Notes: a model not told the origin generated them from the letters alone. A stretch of 11,091 bases of DNA from Flavobacteriaceae bacterium UBA4439 (GCA_002390455.1 DGPN01000039.1:1-11091), one strand, 5' to 3'; positions 1 through 6,071 are shown, counted from the first letter of the stretch. Program-made: numbers and translations.

Positions 1-47
1 GCCTGCCGCTAGCGTTCATCCTGAGCCAGGATCAAACTCTTCGTTGT
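1..47 (-). rRNA. rrs: 16S ribosomal RNA, 5' end only
   Basis: On the minus strand this reads as the universal bacterial 16S 5' region: AGAGTTTGATCCTGGCTCAG followed by GATGAACGCTAGCGGCAGGC. The mature 5' end is placed near base 47 by analogy with E. coli 16S, where five bases precede GAAGAGTTTGATC; the exact end is inferred. The gene runs off the left edge, so only about 3% is visible. The GATGAACGCTAGCGGCAGGC form is common in Bacteroidota. A long leader and a strong promoter lie directly upstream, so this is the head of an rRNA operon transcribed leftward. Confidence 0.98.
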
Positions 48-211
48 TGTTTTTTAATAATATTAACGAACCAACAACTAATTGACTTTGTCTCAAAATG
101 GTTTCTAATTCGCTTCGTATCTATTGATACGCGCTGTCATTCTTTATTCTATATCTCAATGAACTTATCGCTTTGGAGTCGATTTCGATCGCTCGATTTC
201 CTCCGATGCGG
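48..211 (-). promoter_or_regulatory. 16S rRNA leader (external transcribed spacer)
   Basis: This gene-free stretch lies between the predicted start of rRNA transcription (about base 211) and mature 16S. It holds a perfect hairpin CGTATC-AATA-GATACG (116-131), a boxA-like element (156-164), and two direct copies of TCGATTTC (179-186 and 193-200) flanked by complementary GGAG (175-178) and CTCC (201-204). It has no credible ORF. Such leaders normally carry the antitermination signal and one arm of the RNase III processing stem; the matching arm would lie beyond 16S, outside the window. Confidence 0.75.
156..164 (-). promoter_or_regulatory. boxA-like antitermination element in the rRNA leader
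   Basis: The minus strand reads GTTCATTGA about 110 bases ahead of mature 16S. It resembles the boxA elements of rRNA leaders (E. coli TGCTCTTTA; GTTCTTTGA-like forms in Bacteroidota). BoxA RNA is the known binding site of NusB with ribosomal protein S10. The position fits, but the match is short and the assignment is inference. nusB itself lies about 5 kb away in this window. Confidence 0.45.
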
Positions 212-214
212 GTG

Positions 215-244
215 CAAATATAAAACCCTTTTTCTTCTGCACAA
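215..244 (-). promoter_or_regulatory. rRNA operon promoter (Bacteroidota type)
   Basis: On the minus strand a -33 TTG (244-242) is followed after 19 bases by TATATTTG (222-215), a perfect match to the Bacteroidota primary sigma consensus TAnnTTTG. Directly upstream, 245-276 is a run of A-tracts on the minus strand resembling an UP element. Transcription should start around base 211. Sequence, spacing and position ahead of 16S all agree. Confidence 0.85.
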
Positions 245-306
245 TACCTTTTTCACCTTTTTTTGAAATTATTTTTCGGCTCCCATAGATATTTACAATT
301 CAGCCC

Positions 307-321
307 TTGACTATTAGTCAA
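307..321. repeat. 15-bp perfect palindrome next to the DUF4294 stop codon
   Basis: TTGACTA-T-TAGTCAA has 7-base arms around one central base. It abuts the stop codon of the DUF4294 gene and lies about 60 bases upstream of the rRNA promoter. As RNA it could form a 5-bp stem with a 5-base loop, but no U-run follows on the minus strand, so it is not a standard terminator. It could be a protein-binding site; no regulator is identified. Confidence 0.4.
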
Positions 322-1023
322 TTAGCGGCTTGAAGTCTTTTTAGGAGGGGTGAATTTCGGTTTGTTTTCTTTCCAATATTGGTACAAACTGTCCAAGTCA
401 TAATCCAATGCCGTGTCCTGACGTTCCAATCGATCCACCGAAAAAGCCCTTTGCAATATATCCTCAATCAAATAGTCCTCATAGATCGTCTCAGGATCAT
501 AAGTGTCTTTTAAAGAAAGTTTAAAGAGTGAAGCTGTGGTCTGGTATACAAATGCCCGCCAACCGTTGCGCAGTTCTTTGACCAACTCATGGGTGGTTTC
601 TCCCGTTTGACGGTTTACCAATTTGATCAGAATTCGTCCCTGAGAACGAGAGAGCTTTTTGAGTTCTTTTTCAAACTCATCATAGACAAAGTCTTCCATT
701 CTCTTGAGATAGACCCTTCTTTTTCTTTTGGATTTGATTTGTTCCAAGCGTCTGGTCAATACATTTAAACGATCCGCTGCTATTTTCGCATAAGGGTATA
801 CCTTATAGGTACGCTCTCTGAGAATGACATATCTTTTGGCTTCATCATAATTGTAAAATTTCAGGGGTTGAAATAATACCACTTCCTCGAGTTGAATACT
901 CGAATTGATAATGGTATCCCCTTCGATGACAAAATAGTCTTCGGGAAGGGGTGGTGATTTTTGAGCCAGTAGATTGAAACAAGCCATCACCAAAATAACA
1001 GTCATTAAAGCATGTGGTTTCAT
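322..1023 (-). CDS. DUF4294 family exported protein
   Basis: The protein has 233 residues from the ATG at 1023. The N-terminus is a signal peptide: K2, then a hydrophobic stretch to LLAQ at about residue 21, probably cut just after it, so the protein is likely periplasmic or surface-associated. The rest is charged, with a basic patch (KSKRKRR) in the middle and a Lys-rich tail. The overall pattern, with tyrosine-rich YKVYPYAKIAADRL and the conserved RNGWRAFVYQ block, matches DUF4294, a Bacteroidota family of unknown function. An in-frame TTG at 1032 would add three residues, but ATG gives the better signal peptide. The gene points toward the rRNA operon and is divergent from the peptidase gene. 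A TAAATTTG element ends 7 bases upstream of the ATG, so the mRNA may be nearly leaderless. Confidence 0.85.
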   Translation of the reverse strand: MKPHALMTVILVMACFNLLAQKSPPLPEDYFVIEGDTIINSSIQLEEVVLFQPLKFYNYDEAKRYVILRERTYKVYPYAKIAADRLNVLTRRLEQIKSKRKRRVYLKRMEDFVYDEFEKELKKLSRSQGRILIKLVNRQTGETTHELVKELRNGWRAFVYQTTASLFKLSLKDTYDPETIYEDYLIEDILQRAFSVDRLERQDTALDYDLDSLYQYWKENKPKFTPPKKTSSR

Positions 1024-1029
1024 GGTGTA

Positions 1030-1037
1030 CAAATTTA
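1030..1037 (-). promoter_or_regulatory. candidate -7 element for the DUF4294 gene
   Basis: The minus strand reads TAAATTTG, a full match to TAnnTTTG. The expected -33 TTG is only ATG (1060-1058) at a spacing of 20, so support is partial. If used, transcription would start within a few bases of the ATG at 1023. Confidence 0.4.
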
Positions 1038-1115
1038 ATAATAAATGAAGGGATATTCATTTTCATTTGGGTTCTTATGCTTATTTTAGCATTTCTGTTT
1101 TTCAAATTTTAACAA

Positions 1116-2198
1116 ATGAAACTTTTGAACAAAAAATCCATGTCCTTTTTGGAGGACTACCTCAATAATCCATCTCCAACCGGCTACGAATGGGAAGGAC
1201 AAAAAATATGGATGGACTACCTGAAACCCTATGTGGATACTTTTATCACCGATACCTATGGCACTGCTGTGGGGGTGATCAACCCAGATGCTCCCTACAA
1301 GGTGGTCATTGAGGGACACTCGGATGAGATTTCATGGTATGTCAATTATATAACCGATAAGGGTTTGATTTATGTGATCCGCAATGGCGGTAGTGATCAC
1401 CAAATCGCCCCTTCCAAATGGGTGAATATTCACACCAAAAATGGGATTGTTAAAGGGGTCTTTGGTTGGCCAGCCATCCATACCCGAAAATCGGGAAAAG
1501 AAGAAGTGCCAAAATTGGACAATATATTTATTGACATCGGTGCCAAAGACAAAAAAGAAGTGGAGAAAATGGGCGTACACGTAGGTTGTGTCATTACCTA
1601 CCCCGATCACTTTCAAGTCATCAATAAAGACAAATTTGTTTGCCGTGCGATCGACAACCGTGCAGGAGGATTTATGATTGCTGAAGTGGGACGTTTATTA
1701 CACGAAAATAAAATCAAATTGCCTTTTGGACTCTACATCACCAATTCTGTTCAGGAAGAGGTGGGGCTTCACGGGGCGGAGATGATCACCCAGACCATCA
1801 AACCCGACGTGGCCATCGTTACCGATGTTTGCCATGATACTACCACTCCTATGATCAACCAAAAAGAAGAAGGTCATATCGAAATGGGGAAAGGACCTGT
1901 GATCTCCTATGCCCCTGCGGTACAAAACAAGCTCAGAGAACAAATCATCAAAACGGCAGAGGACAAAAAAATTCCTTTCCAACGTTTGGCCTCTTCGCGC
2001 TATACAGGTACGGATACCGATGCTTTTGCCTACAGCAATGGTGGGGTCGCCTCGGCTTTGATTTCCCTACCTCTGCGTTATATGCATACCACTGTAGAAA
2101 TGGTTCATCAAGAAGATGTGGAAAATGTAATTCGATTGATTTATGAAACTCTGCAGACCATTGATCCTAAAAAGGGGTTCAGCTATTTCGATTCGTAA
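1116..2198 (+). CDS. M42 family metallopeptidase (aminopeptidase / endoglucanase M type)
   Basis: This 360-residue protein has the usual M42 length and motif order. The metal and catalytic residues are recognisable: H68 and D70 in GHSDEISW, the bridging D180 in AIDNRAGG, the catalytic E214 with metal ligand E215 in QEEVGLHGA, D237 in VTDVCHD, and H324 in RYMHTTVEM. The family forms large tetrahedral, two-metal cytoplasmic aminopeptidases that trim peptides left by the proteasome or ATP-dependent proteases; substrate preference cannot be read from sequence. No signal peptide is visible. The start is the ATG at 1116; M9 (codon at 1140) is a possible alternative, and no strong ribosome binding site decides it. 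It is divergent from the DUF4294 gene and convergent with the small membrane protein gene. Confidence 0.93.
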   Translation: MKLLNKKSMSFLEDYLNNPSPTGYEWEGQKIWMDYLKPYVDTFITDTYGTAVGVINPDAPYKVVIEGHSDEISWYVNYITDKGLIYVIRNGGSDHQIAPSKWVNIHTKNGIVKGVFGWPAIHTRKSGKEEVPKLDNIFIDIGAKDKKEVEKMGVHVGCVITYPDHFQVINKDKFVCRAIDNRAGGFMIAEVGRLLHENKIKLPFGLYITNSVQEEVGLHGAEMITQTIKPDVAIVTDVCHDTTTPMINQKEEGHIEMGKGPVISYAPAVQNKLREQIIKTAEDKKIPFQRLASSRYTGTDTDAFAYSNGGVASALISLPLRYMHTTVEMVHQEDVENVIRLIYETLQTIDPKKGFSYFDS

Positions 2199-2203
2199 AA
2201 AAT

Positions 2204-2514
2204 CTAATCTCCCAAAATTTTAGTTGTTTTACGACCCCCAAAAGGAGTATCAAAAATCCCAACTGCGAGTTCTGCCCAAAAAATAAAAACATTAGGATCA
2301 ATAGGCCGATGATCCATCTTAAAATTTTATTCTTTACTATATTTATTAATCTTATATTGATAAATCCAGTAATGTAAATCATAACTCCCATCAGCATAAA
2401 ATCATCTAGTTTCCAATGGAAGTCATTTCTGAGCCAATTGGCCATTAAAGGAAAAAGCATCAACAAGAGGGTGATTCCTAAAAGTATTAGACTACTACTT
2501 TTTGTAATCATCAT
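2204..2514 (-). pseudogene. small three-helix membrane protein, frameshifted near its C-terminus
   Basis: From the ATG at 2514 the frame encodes a hydrophobic protein with about three membrane helices (residues about 8-26, 38-56, 64-80) and a polar W-x-x-x-D-F motif between helices 1 and 2. I recall this as a small uncharacterised membrane family of Bacteroidota whose C-terminus is normally close to WAELAVGIFGTPFAGS. Here the open frame instead reads FGQNSQLGFL and runs on to base 2179, inside the peptidase gene. The overlapping -1 frame reads WAELAVGIFDTPFGG, then a stop at 2206-2204, just clear of the peptidase stop. One T missing from the six-T run (A-run 2278-2283 on the plus strand) explains both. 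Repaired length would be 103 residues. It could be a pseudogene, a sequencing error, a phase-variable tract or recoding. A second ATG at 2511 is equally possible as the start. Confidence 0.75.
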
Positions 2515-2590
2515 TCCAATTCAGGTGCGTCAGAGAATTTTTCATGTCCATTAATCATATTCTACCAGTGCTACTTTAATTTTATCATCT

Positions 2591-2626
2591 AAAAAAAAAT
2601 CTTTTTCCAATTAAAGAAAAAAGATT
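2591..2626 (-). terminator. intrinsic terminator after the toxin remnant and ABM gene
   Basis: On the minus strand AATCTTTTT (2626-2618) and AAAAAGATT (2606-2598) form a perfect 9-bp stem with an 11-base loop, followed by a nine-T run (2599-2591, its first two T's being the end of the stem). The stem is AT-rich and therefore weak, but arrangement and U-run are standard. It starts 4 bases after the stop codon of the toxin remnant, suggesting it originally ended that gene. Confidence 0.65.
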
Positions 2627-2629
2627 AGG

Positions 2630-2770
2630 CTATTTAGATTCATAATGTTTTCTGCTCTGCAGTAAAACAACACTATTTTTTTCGAACCTATAGACCAAAC
2701 GGTGTTCCAAGTCAATGCCAATCTGAGGGAAAGAACCAAAACTATCTTGCCGAAGGTTTTTTAAACCCAT
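2630..2770 (-). pseudogene. C-terminal remnant of a YoeB/Txe-type toxin gene
   Basis: A minus-strand frame of 46 codons plus stop (ATG at 2770) overlaps the last codons of the ABM gene in another frame. Residues 19 onward read GIDLEHRLVYRFEKNSVV and end SRKHYESK. This matches the C-terminal strands of YoeB, a RelE-fold ribosome-dependent mRNA nuclease: EHRLVY holds the equivalent of E. coli YoeB R65, and HY matches H83-Y84, with the same 18-residue spacing. The N-terminal half, including the E46 equivalent and the PEPLK block, is absent, and an in-frame stop lies four codons upstream of the ATG. No YefM-like antitoxin gene is visible. It is most likely a dead remnant of a toxin-antitoxin pair; expression as a short peptide cannot be excluded. 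The first ~18 residues are probably chance reading of ABM-end sequence. Confidence 0.65.
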
Positions 2771-3071
2771 ATTCCCTTTCTACAAGTGCGATTCGGATCT
2801 TGTATTCTTTATAAAAATCTTTCCTTCCTTTTTGCTTTGCCCATTGATGGTCTGCATTTTGTCTCCACTGTTGGATGGAATCCAAATCCTTCCAATAGCT
2901 TATGGAAATCCCGTAATCATTTCTTGCGCTGTCCTCTCCTAAAAAACCATCGAGTTTTTCGGCTTGTTGTCTCAGCATATCGTTCAACCTAAAATATTCC
3001 GGATCGTGCTCATCGAGAATAGAAGTGAAAATAACCGCATAATAAGGTGTAGGGGGTGTAGAGATAATCAT
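2742..3071 (-). CDS. ABM-domain (antibiotic biosynthesis monooxygenase fold) protein
   Basis: The protein has 109 residues, the usual size for a single ABM domain, a dimeric ferredoxin-like fold shared by small monooxygenases and heme-degrading enzymes. Features seen are a first strand YYAVIFTSI, a central GFLGEDSARNDYGISISYW block, the helix SIQQWRQNADHQWAKQKGR, and a final strand YKIRIALVERE. This matches a common bacterial subgroup of unknown substrate. No signal peptide or membrane segment is present, so it is likely cytoplasmic. It follows pyrD on the same strand after 81 bases and could be co-transcribed with it; no clear TAnnTTTG promoter lies in that gap. Its 3' end overlaps the YoeB-type remnant in another frame, and the shared terminator lies at 2591-2626. 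Confidence 0.85.
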   Translation of the reverse strand: MIISTPPTPYYAVIFTSILDEHDPEYFRLNDMLRQQAEKLDGFLGEDSARNDYGISISYWKDLDSIQQWRQNADHQWAKQKGRKDFYKEYKIRIALVEREYGFKKPSAR

Positions 3072-3139
3072 ATATTAAATAAATTGGTAGCGAAAAGAGC
3101 AAGTATTTGGTTTAGATATTACTTTGACTAACTCGCCTA

Positions 3140-3154
3140 AATTTACGGTAAATT
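3140..3154. repeat. 15-bp perfect palindrome overlapping the pyrD stop codon
   Basis: AATTTAC-G-GTAAATT has 7-base arms around one central base and covers two bases of the pyrD stop codon. On the plus strand it is followed by a T-run (3156-3161) but no plus-strand gene precedes it; on the minus strand no U-run follows. It may be a weak stem limiting 3' decay or a binding site; nothing else supports either. Confidence 0.35.
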
Positions 3155-4172
3155 ATTTTTTGATTAATGCCTTATTGATCCGCTTGACCACACCTGGCCC
3201 TTCATAGACAAAACCAGTATAGAGTTGAATCAAATCAGCGCCTGCATTCATCTTATCAAGGGCATCTTGGGGCTTGTGGATTCCTCCTACTCCAATAATG
3301 GGAAATGCTTTTTGGCTTTTTTCGGAGAGAAAACGGATGACCTCAGTACTGCTATGTGTAAGCGGTTTCCCACTTAAACCTCCACTTTGGTCTCGATTGG
3401 GAGATTGTAAACCCTCACGATCAAGGGTGGTATTGGTCGCAATGACCCCAGCAGTTTGGGTAGATTTGACAATGTCTATGATGTCCAATAATTGCTCATC
3501 CGTCAGGTCGGGGGCAATTTTAAGCAGTATGGGTTTGGGTTGTTCCTTTGCTTGATTTCGTTTTTGTAGGGTGTTGAGTAAATCGGTAAGCGGTTTTTTC
3601 TCTTGCAATTCCCGCAGGTTGGGGGTGTTGGGTGAACTTACATTAACGACAAAGTAATCTACATAGGGATATAAGGCTTCGAAACAGTGGGTGTAGTCCT
3701 CCACAGCTTTCTCGTTGGGGGTAATTTTGTTTTTGCCGATGTTCCCCCCTATAATGATGTTTTTGTTTTTTTGTAGTCGGGGAATAGCCTTGGCCACTCC
3801 TTCGTTATTGAATCCCATTCGGTTGATCAGTCCTTCATCTTGTGGCAGTCGAAACAAACGTTTTTTGGGATTGCCGGGCTGAGGCTTGGGCGTAAGTGTA
3901 CCGATTTCAATAAAGCCAAAACCAAAATTGGAAAGTTCTTGGTAAAGCTTTGCATCCTTGTCGAAACCAGCTGCCAGACCGACTGGATTTTTAAACCGAA
4001 TGCCAAAAAGTTCTCTTTCGAGTTTGGGATGGTGGACTTGGTAGATGGCCCTGACCAAAAATGACACTCCTGGTATTTTGTGTATCAAACGGATAAGAGC
4101 AAAGACAAAATAGTGAATCCATTCAGGGTCACCGAGAAAAAGGACGGGTTTGATCAGATAGCGATACATCAT
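3153..4172 (-). CDS. pyrD: dihydroorotate dehydrogenase (quinone), class 2
   Basis: The protein has 339 residues, typical of class 2 enzymes, which oxidise dihydroorotate to orotate in pyrimidine synthesis and pass electrons through FMN to membrane quinone. Residues 1-40 are the hydrophobic, amphipathic N-terminal region that binds the membrane and forms the quinone tunnel, which marks class 2. Motifs in order are AAGFDKDA (67-74), IEIGTLTPKPQPGNP (88-102), NRMGFNN (117-123), NVSSPNTPNLR (177-187) with catalytic base S180, LLKIAPDL, IATNTT, GVGGI and QLYTGFVYEGP for FMN phosphate. All expected residues are present. Start is ATG at 4172 or the next codon at 4169. A strong terminator ends 8 bases upstream and no TAnnTTTG element lies between, so expression may depend on read-through or attenuation. 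Confidence 0.97.
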   Translation of the reverse strand: MMYRYLIKPVLFLGDPEWIHYFVFALIRLIHKIPGVSFLVRAIYQVHHPKLERELFGIRFKNPVGLAAGFDKDAKLYQELSNFGFGFIEIGTLTPKPQPGNPKKRLFRLPQDEGLINRMGFNNEGVAKAIPRLQKNKNIIIGGNIGKNKITPNEKAVEDYTHCFEALYPYVDYFVVNVSSPNTPNLRELQEKKPLTDLLNTLQKRNQAKEQPKPILLKIAPDLTDEQLLDIIDIVKSTQTAGVIATNTTLDREGLQSPNRDQSGGLSGKPLTHSSTEVIRFLSEKSQKAFPIIGVGGIHKPQDALDKMNAGADLIQLYTGFVYEGPGVVKRINKALIKK

Positions 4173-4180
4173 TATGTCTT

Positions 4181-4205
4181 AAAAAAAATCCCGCCGTAGC
4201 GGGAT
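4181..4205 (-). terminator. intrinsic terminator between yajC and pyrD
   Basis: The minus strand reads ATCCCGC (4205-4199), loop TACG, GCGGGAT (4194-4188), with T8 overlapping the end of the stem (4188-4181): a GC-rich 7-bp stem, tight loop and U-run, the clearest terminator in the window. It begins 4 bases after the yajC stop and its U-run ends 8 bases before the pyrD ATG. It should end the nusB-DUF1573-yajC transcript, but its closeness to pyrD makes an attenuator role possible. Confidence 0.85.
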
Positions 4206-4209
4206 GATT

Positions 4210-4497
4210 TTATTTTTTGGTGGGGTTGAGTTTTTGACTCATCTCCAGAGACAAAGCCGAGCGTTCTATTTTAAGTTTTCCCGCCAGAGTCTCAATGACA
4301 CAGGTGTTGTCTTTGTCGTTCAATTCTACCACTTTGGCGTGAATCCCACTTTTGGTGATCACCCGATCCCCCTTTGTGAGGTTTTTCATAAAATTCTTTT
4401 CTTTTTTTTGTCTGCGTTGTTGCGGCAAGATGATAAAGAAAAAAAACACCACAAGCATTAAAAGTAAAAAGGGCATTTGCCCGGAGAATCCCTCCAT
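4210..4497 (-). CDS. yajC: preprotein translocase accessory subunit YajC
   Basis: The protein has 95 residues, normal for YajC. It has one N-terminal membrane helix (about residues 9-25) ending in the signature ILPQQRRQKKEK, then a short cytoplasmic domain with the KNLTKGDRVITKSGIHAKV block, as in other YajC proteins. YajC associates with SecDF in the inner membrane and supports Sec-dependent export, although it is not essential in E. coli. It follows the DUF1573 lipoprotein gene by 13 bases on the same strand, so the two are almost certainly one transcript, ended by the hairpin at 4181-4205. This nusB-DUF1573-yajC order is, to my knowledge, common in Bacteroidota. Confidence 0.95.
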   Translation of the reverse strand: MEGFSGQMPFLLLMLVVFFFFIILPQQRRQKKEKNFMKNLTKGDRVITKSGIHAKVVELNDKDNTCVIETLAGKLKIERSALSLEMSQKLNPTKK

Positions 4498-4510
4498 AGG
4501 TTAATTTTAG

Positions 4511-5011
4511 TTAATTATTATTTTGTTGACGCGCCTTGGCAGCATCATCACGTTGTTTTTGCTTCACTGGGTCGGGGGTTACCATAGCTTTTATTCTTAG
4601 GGTTTCACGCCCACTTGCAGTGTTGGCCGAAATGGTAACGGTTTTTTGCTGCATATTAGGCTTATTACTAGAATCAAAACTTACCAAAATCTCTCCAGTA
4701 GCACCAGGAGCAATGGGGGTGTTTTTGGGATAGTTGGGAACGGTACATCCACAACTTCCTCTGGCATCTACGATGATCAAATCGGCTTGACCGGTATTGG
4801 TAAACGTAAATGTAGTCTGAACGGTTTCTCCTTCTTTAATAGTTCCAAAGTCGTGCATGGTCTTATCAAAGGCCATCGTTGCAGTGGCAGCAGGAGTTTC
4901 GGCAGCACTCTCAGATGCTTTTTCCTTGTCCACTTTTTTAGAGGCGCTTTCGTTACAGCCACTGGCAATGAGTAACAAAGCGCAAACAAAAATCCAAGCT
5001 ATTTTTTTCAT
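4511..5011 (-). CDS. DUF1573 domain lipoprotein
   Basis: The protein has 166 residues. Residues 1-18 form a lipoprotein signal peptide with a lipobox-like IASGC ending at C19, followed by a low-complexity Lys/Ala/Ser/Thr linker to about residue 46. A single DUF1573 domain (about 47-147) has a beta-sandwich pattern: FDKTMHDFGTIKEGETV, then FTNTGQADLII, and the conserved GSCGCTVPNYP with its Cys-Gly-Cys. DUF1573 is an Ig-like domain found widely in exported Bacteroidota proteins and has no established biochemical role. The lipid anchor places it at the inner or outer membrane. It lies between nusB (46-base gap) and yajC (13-base gap), and a good promoter of its own overlaps the nusB 3' end. Confidence 0.9.
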   Translation of the reverse strand: MKKIAWIFVCALLLIASGCNESASKKVDKEKASESAAETPAATATMAFDKTMHDFGTIKEGETVQTTFTFTNTGQADLIIVDARGSCGCTVPNYPKNTPIAPGATGEILVSFDSSNKPNMQQKTVTISANTASGRETLRIKAMVTPDPVKQKQRDDAAKARQQNNN

Positions 5012-5038
5012 TGTTTTTTTTTAATTATTTATGATATT

Positions 5039-5066
5039 CAAATTTAGCAAAAAAACATTAAATCAA
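5039..5066 (-). promoter_or_regulatory. promoter for the DUF1573-yajC pair
   Basis: On the minus strand TTG (5066-5064), 17 bases and TAAATTTG (5046-5039) match the Bacteroidota -33/-7 consensus. The -33 lies within the last codons of nusB. The predicted transcript would start near 5035 with a leader of about 24 nt before the ATG at 5011, allowing DUF1573-yajC to be transcribed without nusB. Confidence 0.6.
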
Positions 5067-5996
5067 TCCCCTACCGCTTTTATTTAATCGACCCGATTCC
5101 TCAAAATCTTTGATGGTTTTGTCTAAAATTCCATTGATAAAAATATTACTCTTTGGTGTGGAATAGTCTTTGGAGATTTCGATATACTCGTTCATGGTTA
5201 CTTTGGGTGGGATAGTAGGAAAATAAAGTAACTCGGCCATGGCCATTTTGATCATGATAGCATCCAATAGTGCAATCCTATCACTGTCCCAGTTGGGGGT
5301 TCGCCCCTCCATTTCCTTCAGTAATGCATCGTTATTGACCACCACTTTTTCCAATAAATCAATGGCAAATTGCGGATCTTCATCCGCTGCGTTCATCTGA
5401 GGAAAGTGTAGGCTATTGCTGTCTTTTGGATCAATTTTATGAAGGCTTTTTAGGAGAAAAGTATTGACCACAGGCAAGTCGTCAATCCATGTCAGTTCCA
5501 TATCTTCTATATAATCGTAAAATTCGTCAGATGGGGCAACAATTTCTTTAAAAAAGAAGGCGATAATATCCCTGTCTTCCTCCAATGTAGGGGATTCTTT
5601 TTGGGCGTATTCGTGAAAAGTTTCGTTTTCCATCAAGGTTTTGAAATTGGATTTGACATAGTCAAAATCCAAATCCCAAAATTTGATTTTTTTCTTTTTG
5701 ATGTGATTGACCAAAGTGGGGTGTTGGGCAATGAATTGAAGAATTTTGTTTTCTATTAGGGAAGCAGAGTGTACGGCATTTTTTTTATTTCTCAATCCTT
5801 TTTGGAGATCTGTTTGATCCAAGGCATGTTCGTATGTGGATTTGAGAAAAGCCAAAAGGGCCAAGTATAGTGAAAAAGTATTGAGATAACTCTTTTTAAA
5901 AAAATCAACTTCCTGTGCCAAGTTGCCCTCCCGATTTTGTAAGAAGGAATACAACGACTGCATTACTTTGATGCGAAGATGTCTTCGGGTTAGCAT
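5058..5996 (-). CDS. nusB: transcription antitermination factor NusB, long Bacteroidota form
   Basis: The protein has 312 residues, about twice E. coli NusB (139). The N-terminus (MLTRRHLRIKVMQSLYSF) is the canonical NusB first helix with its Arg-rich start. After a long lineage-typical helical insertion, the conserved NusB core follows at about residues 200-303: NWDSDRIALLDAIMIKMAMAELL, then PPKVTMNEYIEISKDYS and the FINGILDK end. NusB with S10 binds boxA in nascent rRNA to prevent early termination and help rRNA folding. Start is the ATG at 5996, with a promoter at 6021-6049. It heads the nusB-DUF1573-yajC group and is divergent from the ABC exporter. The extra ~110 residues are, as I recall, normal for the phylum rather than a fusion. 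Confidence 0.95.
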   Translation of the reverse strand: MLTRRHLRIKVMQSLYSFLQNREGNLAQEVDFFKKSYLNTFSLYLALLAFLKSTYEHALDQTDLQKGLRNKKNAVHSASLIENKILQFIAQHPTLVNHIKKKKIKFWDLDFDYVKSNFKTLMENETFHEYAQKESPTLEEDRDIIAFFFKEIVAPSDEFYDYIEDMELTWIDDLPVVNTFLLKSLHKIDPKDSNSLHFPQMNAADEDPQFAIDLLEKVVVNNDALLKEMEGRTPNWDSDRIALLDAIMIKMAMAELLYFPTIPPKVTMNEYIEISKDYSTPKSNIFINGILDKTIKDFEESGRLNKSGRGLI

Positions 5997-6020
5997 TTAT
6001 TGAAAAACCAATATTTGGCA

Positions 6021-6049
6021 CAAAAATAGGGCTTTAGTTTTAATTACAA
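6021..6049 (-). promoter_or_regulatory. nusB promoter
   Basis: On the minus strand TTG (6049-6047), 18 bases and TATTTTTG (6028-6021) match the consensus fully. A second TTG (6053-6051) would give a spacing of 22. The predicted start near 6017 leaves a leader of about 21 nt before nusB. Confidence 0.7.
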
Positions 6050-6071
6050 TCAACTAAAAAGCTTTTTGAAT

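Noticed and set aside
1024..1032. In-frame TTG start for the DUF4294 gene, three codons upstream
   Set aside because: It overlaps the -7 candidate, and the ATG at 1023 gives a standard signal peptide beginning with Met-Lys.
2551..2610. Short minus-strand frame ending DDKIKVALVEYD, slightly like the last strand of the ABM protein
   Set aside because: Only about 19 codons after a stop, much of it translated from the terminator's stem and T-run; too short to call a second ABM remnant.
2179..3071. Possible mobile element or defence island around the two broken genes
   Set aside because: No transposase, integrase, inverted or direct repeats, or tRNA were found; the evidence supports simple gene decay only.
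4646..4975. 109-codon open frame on the plus strand antisense to the DUF1573 gene
   Set aside because: Low-complexity translation with no family resemblance, opposite a clear lipoprotein gene.
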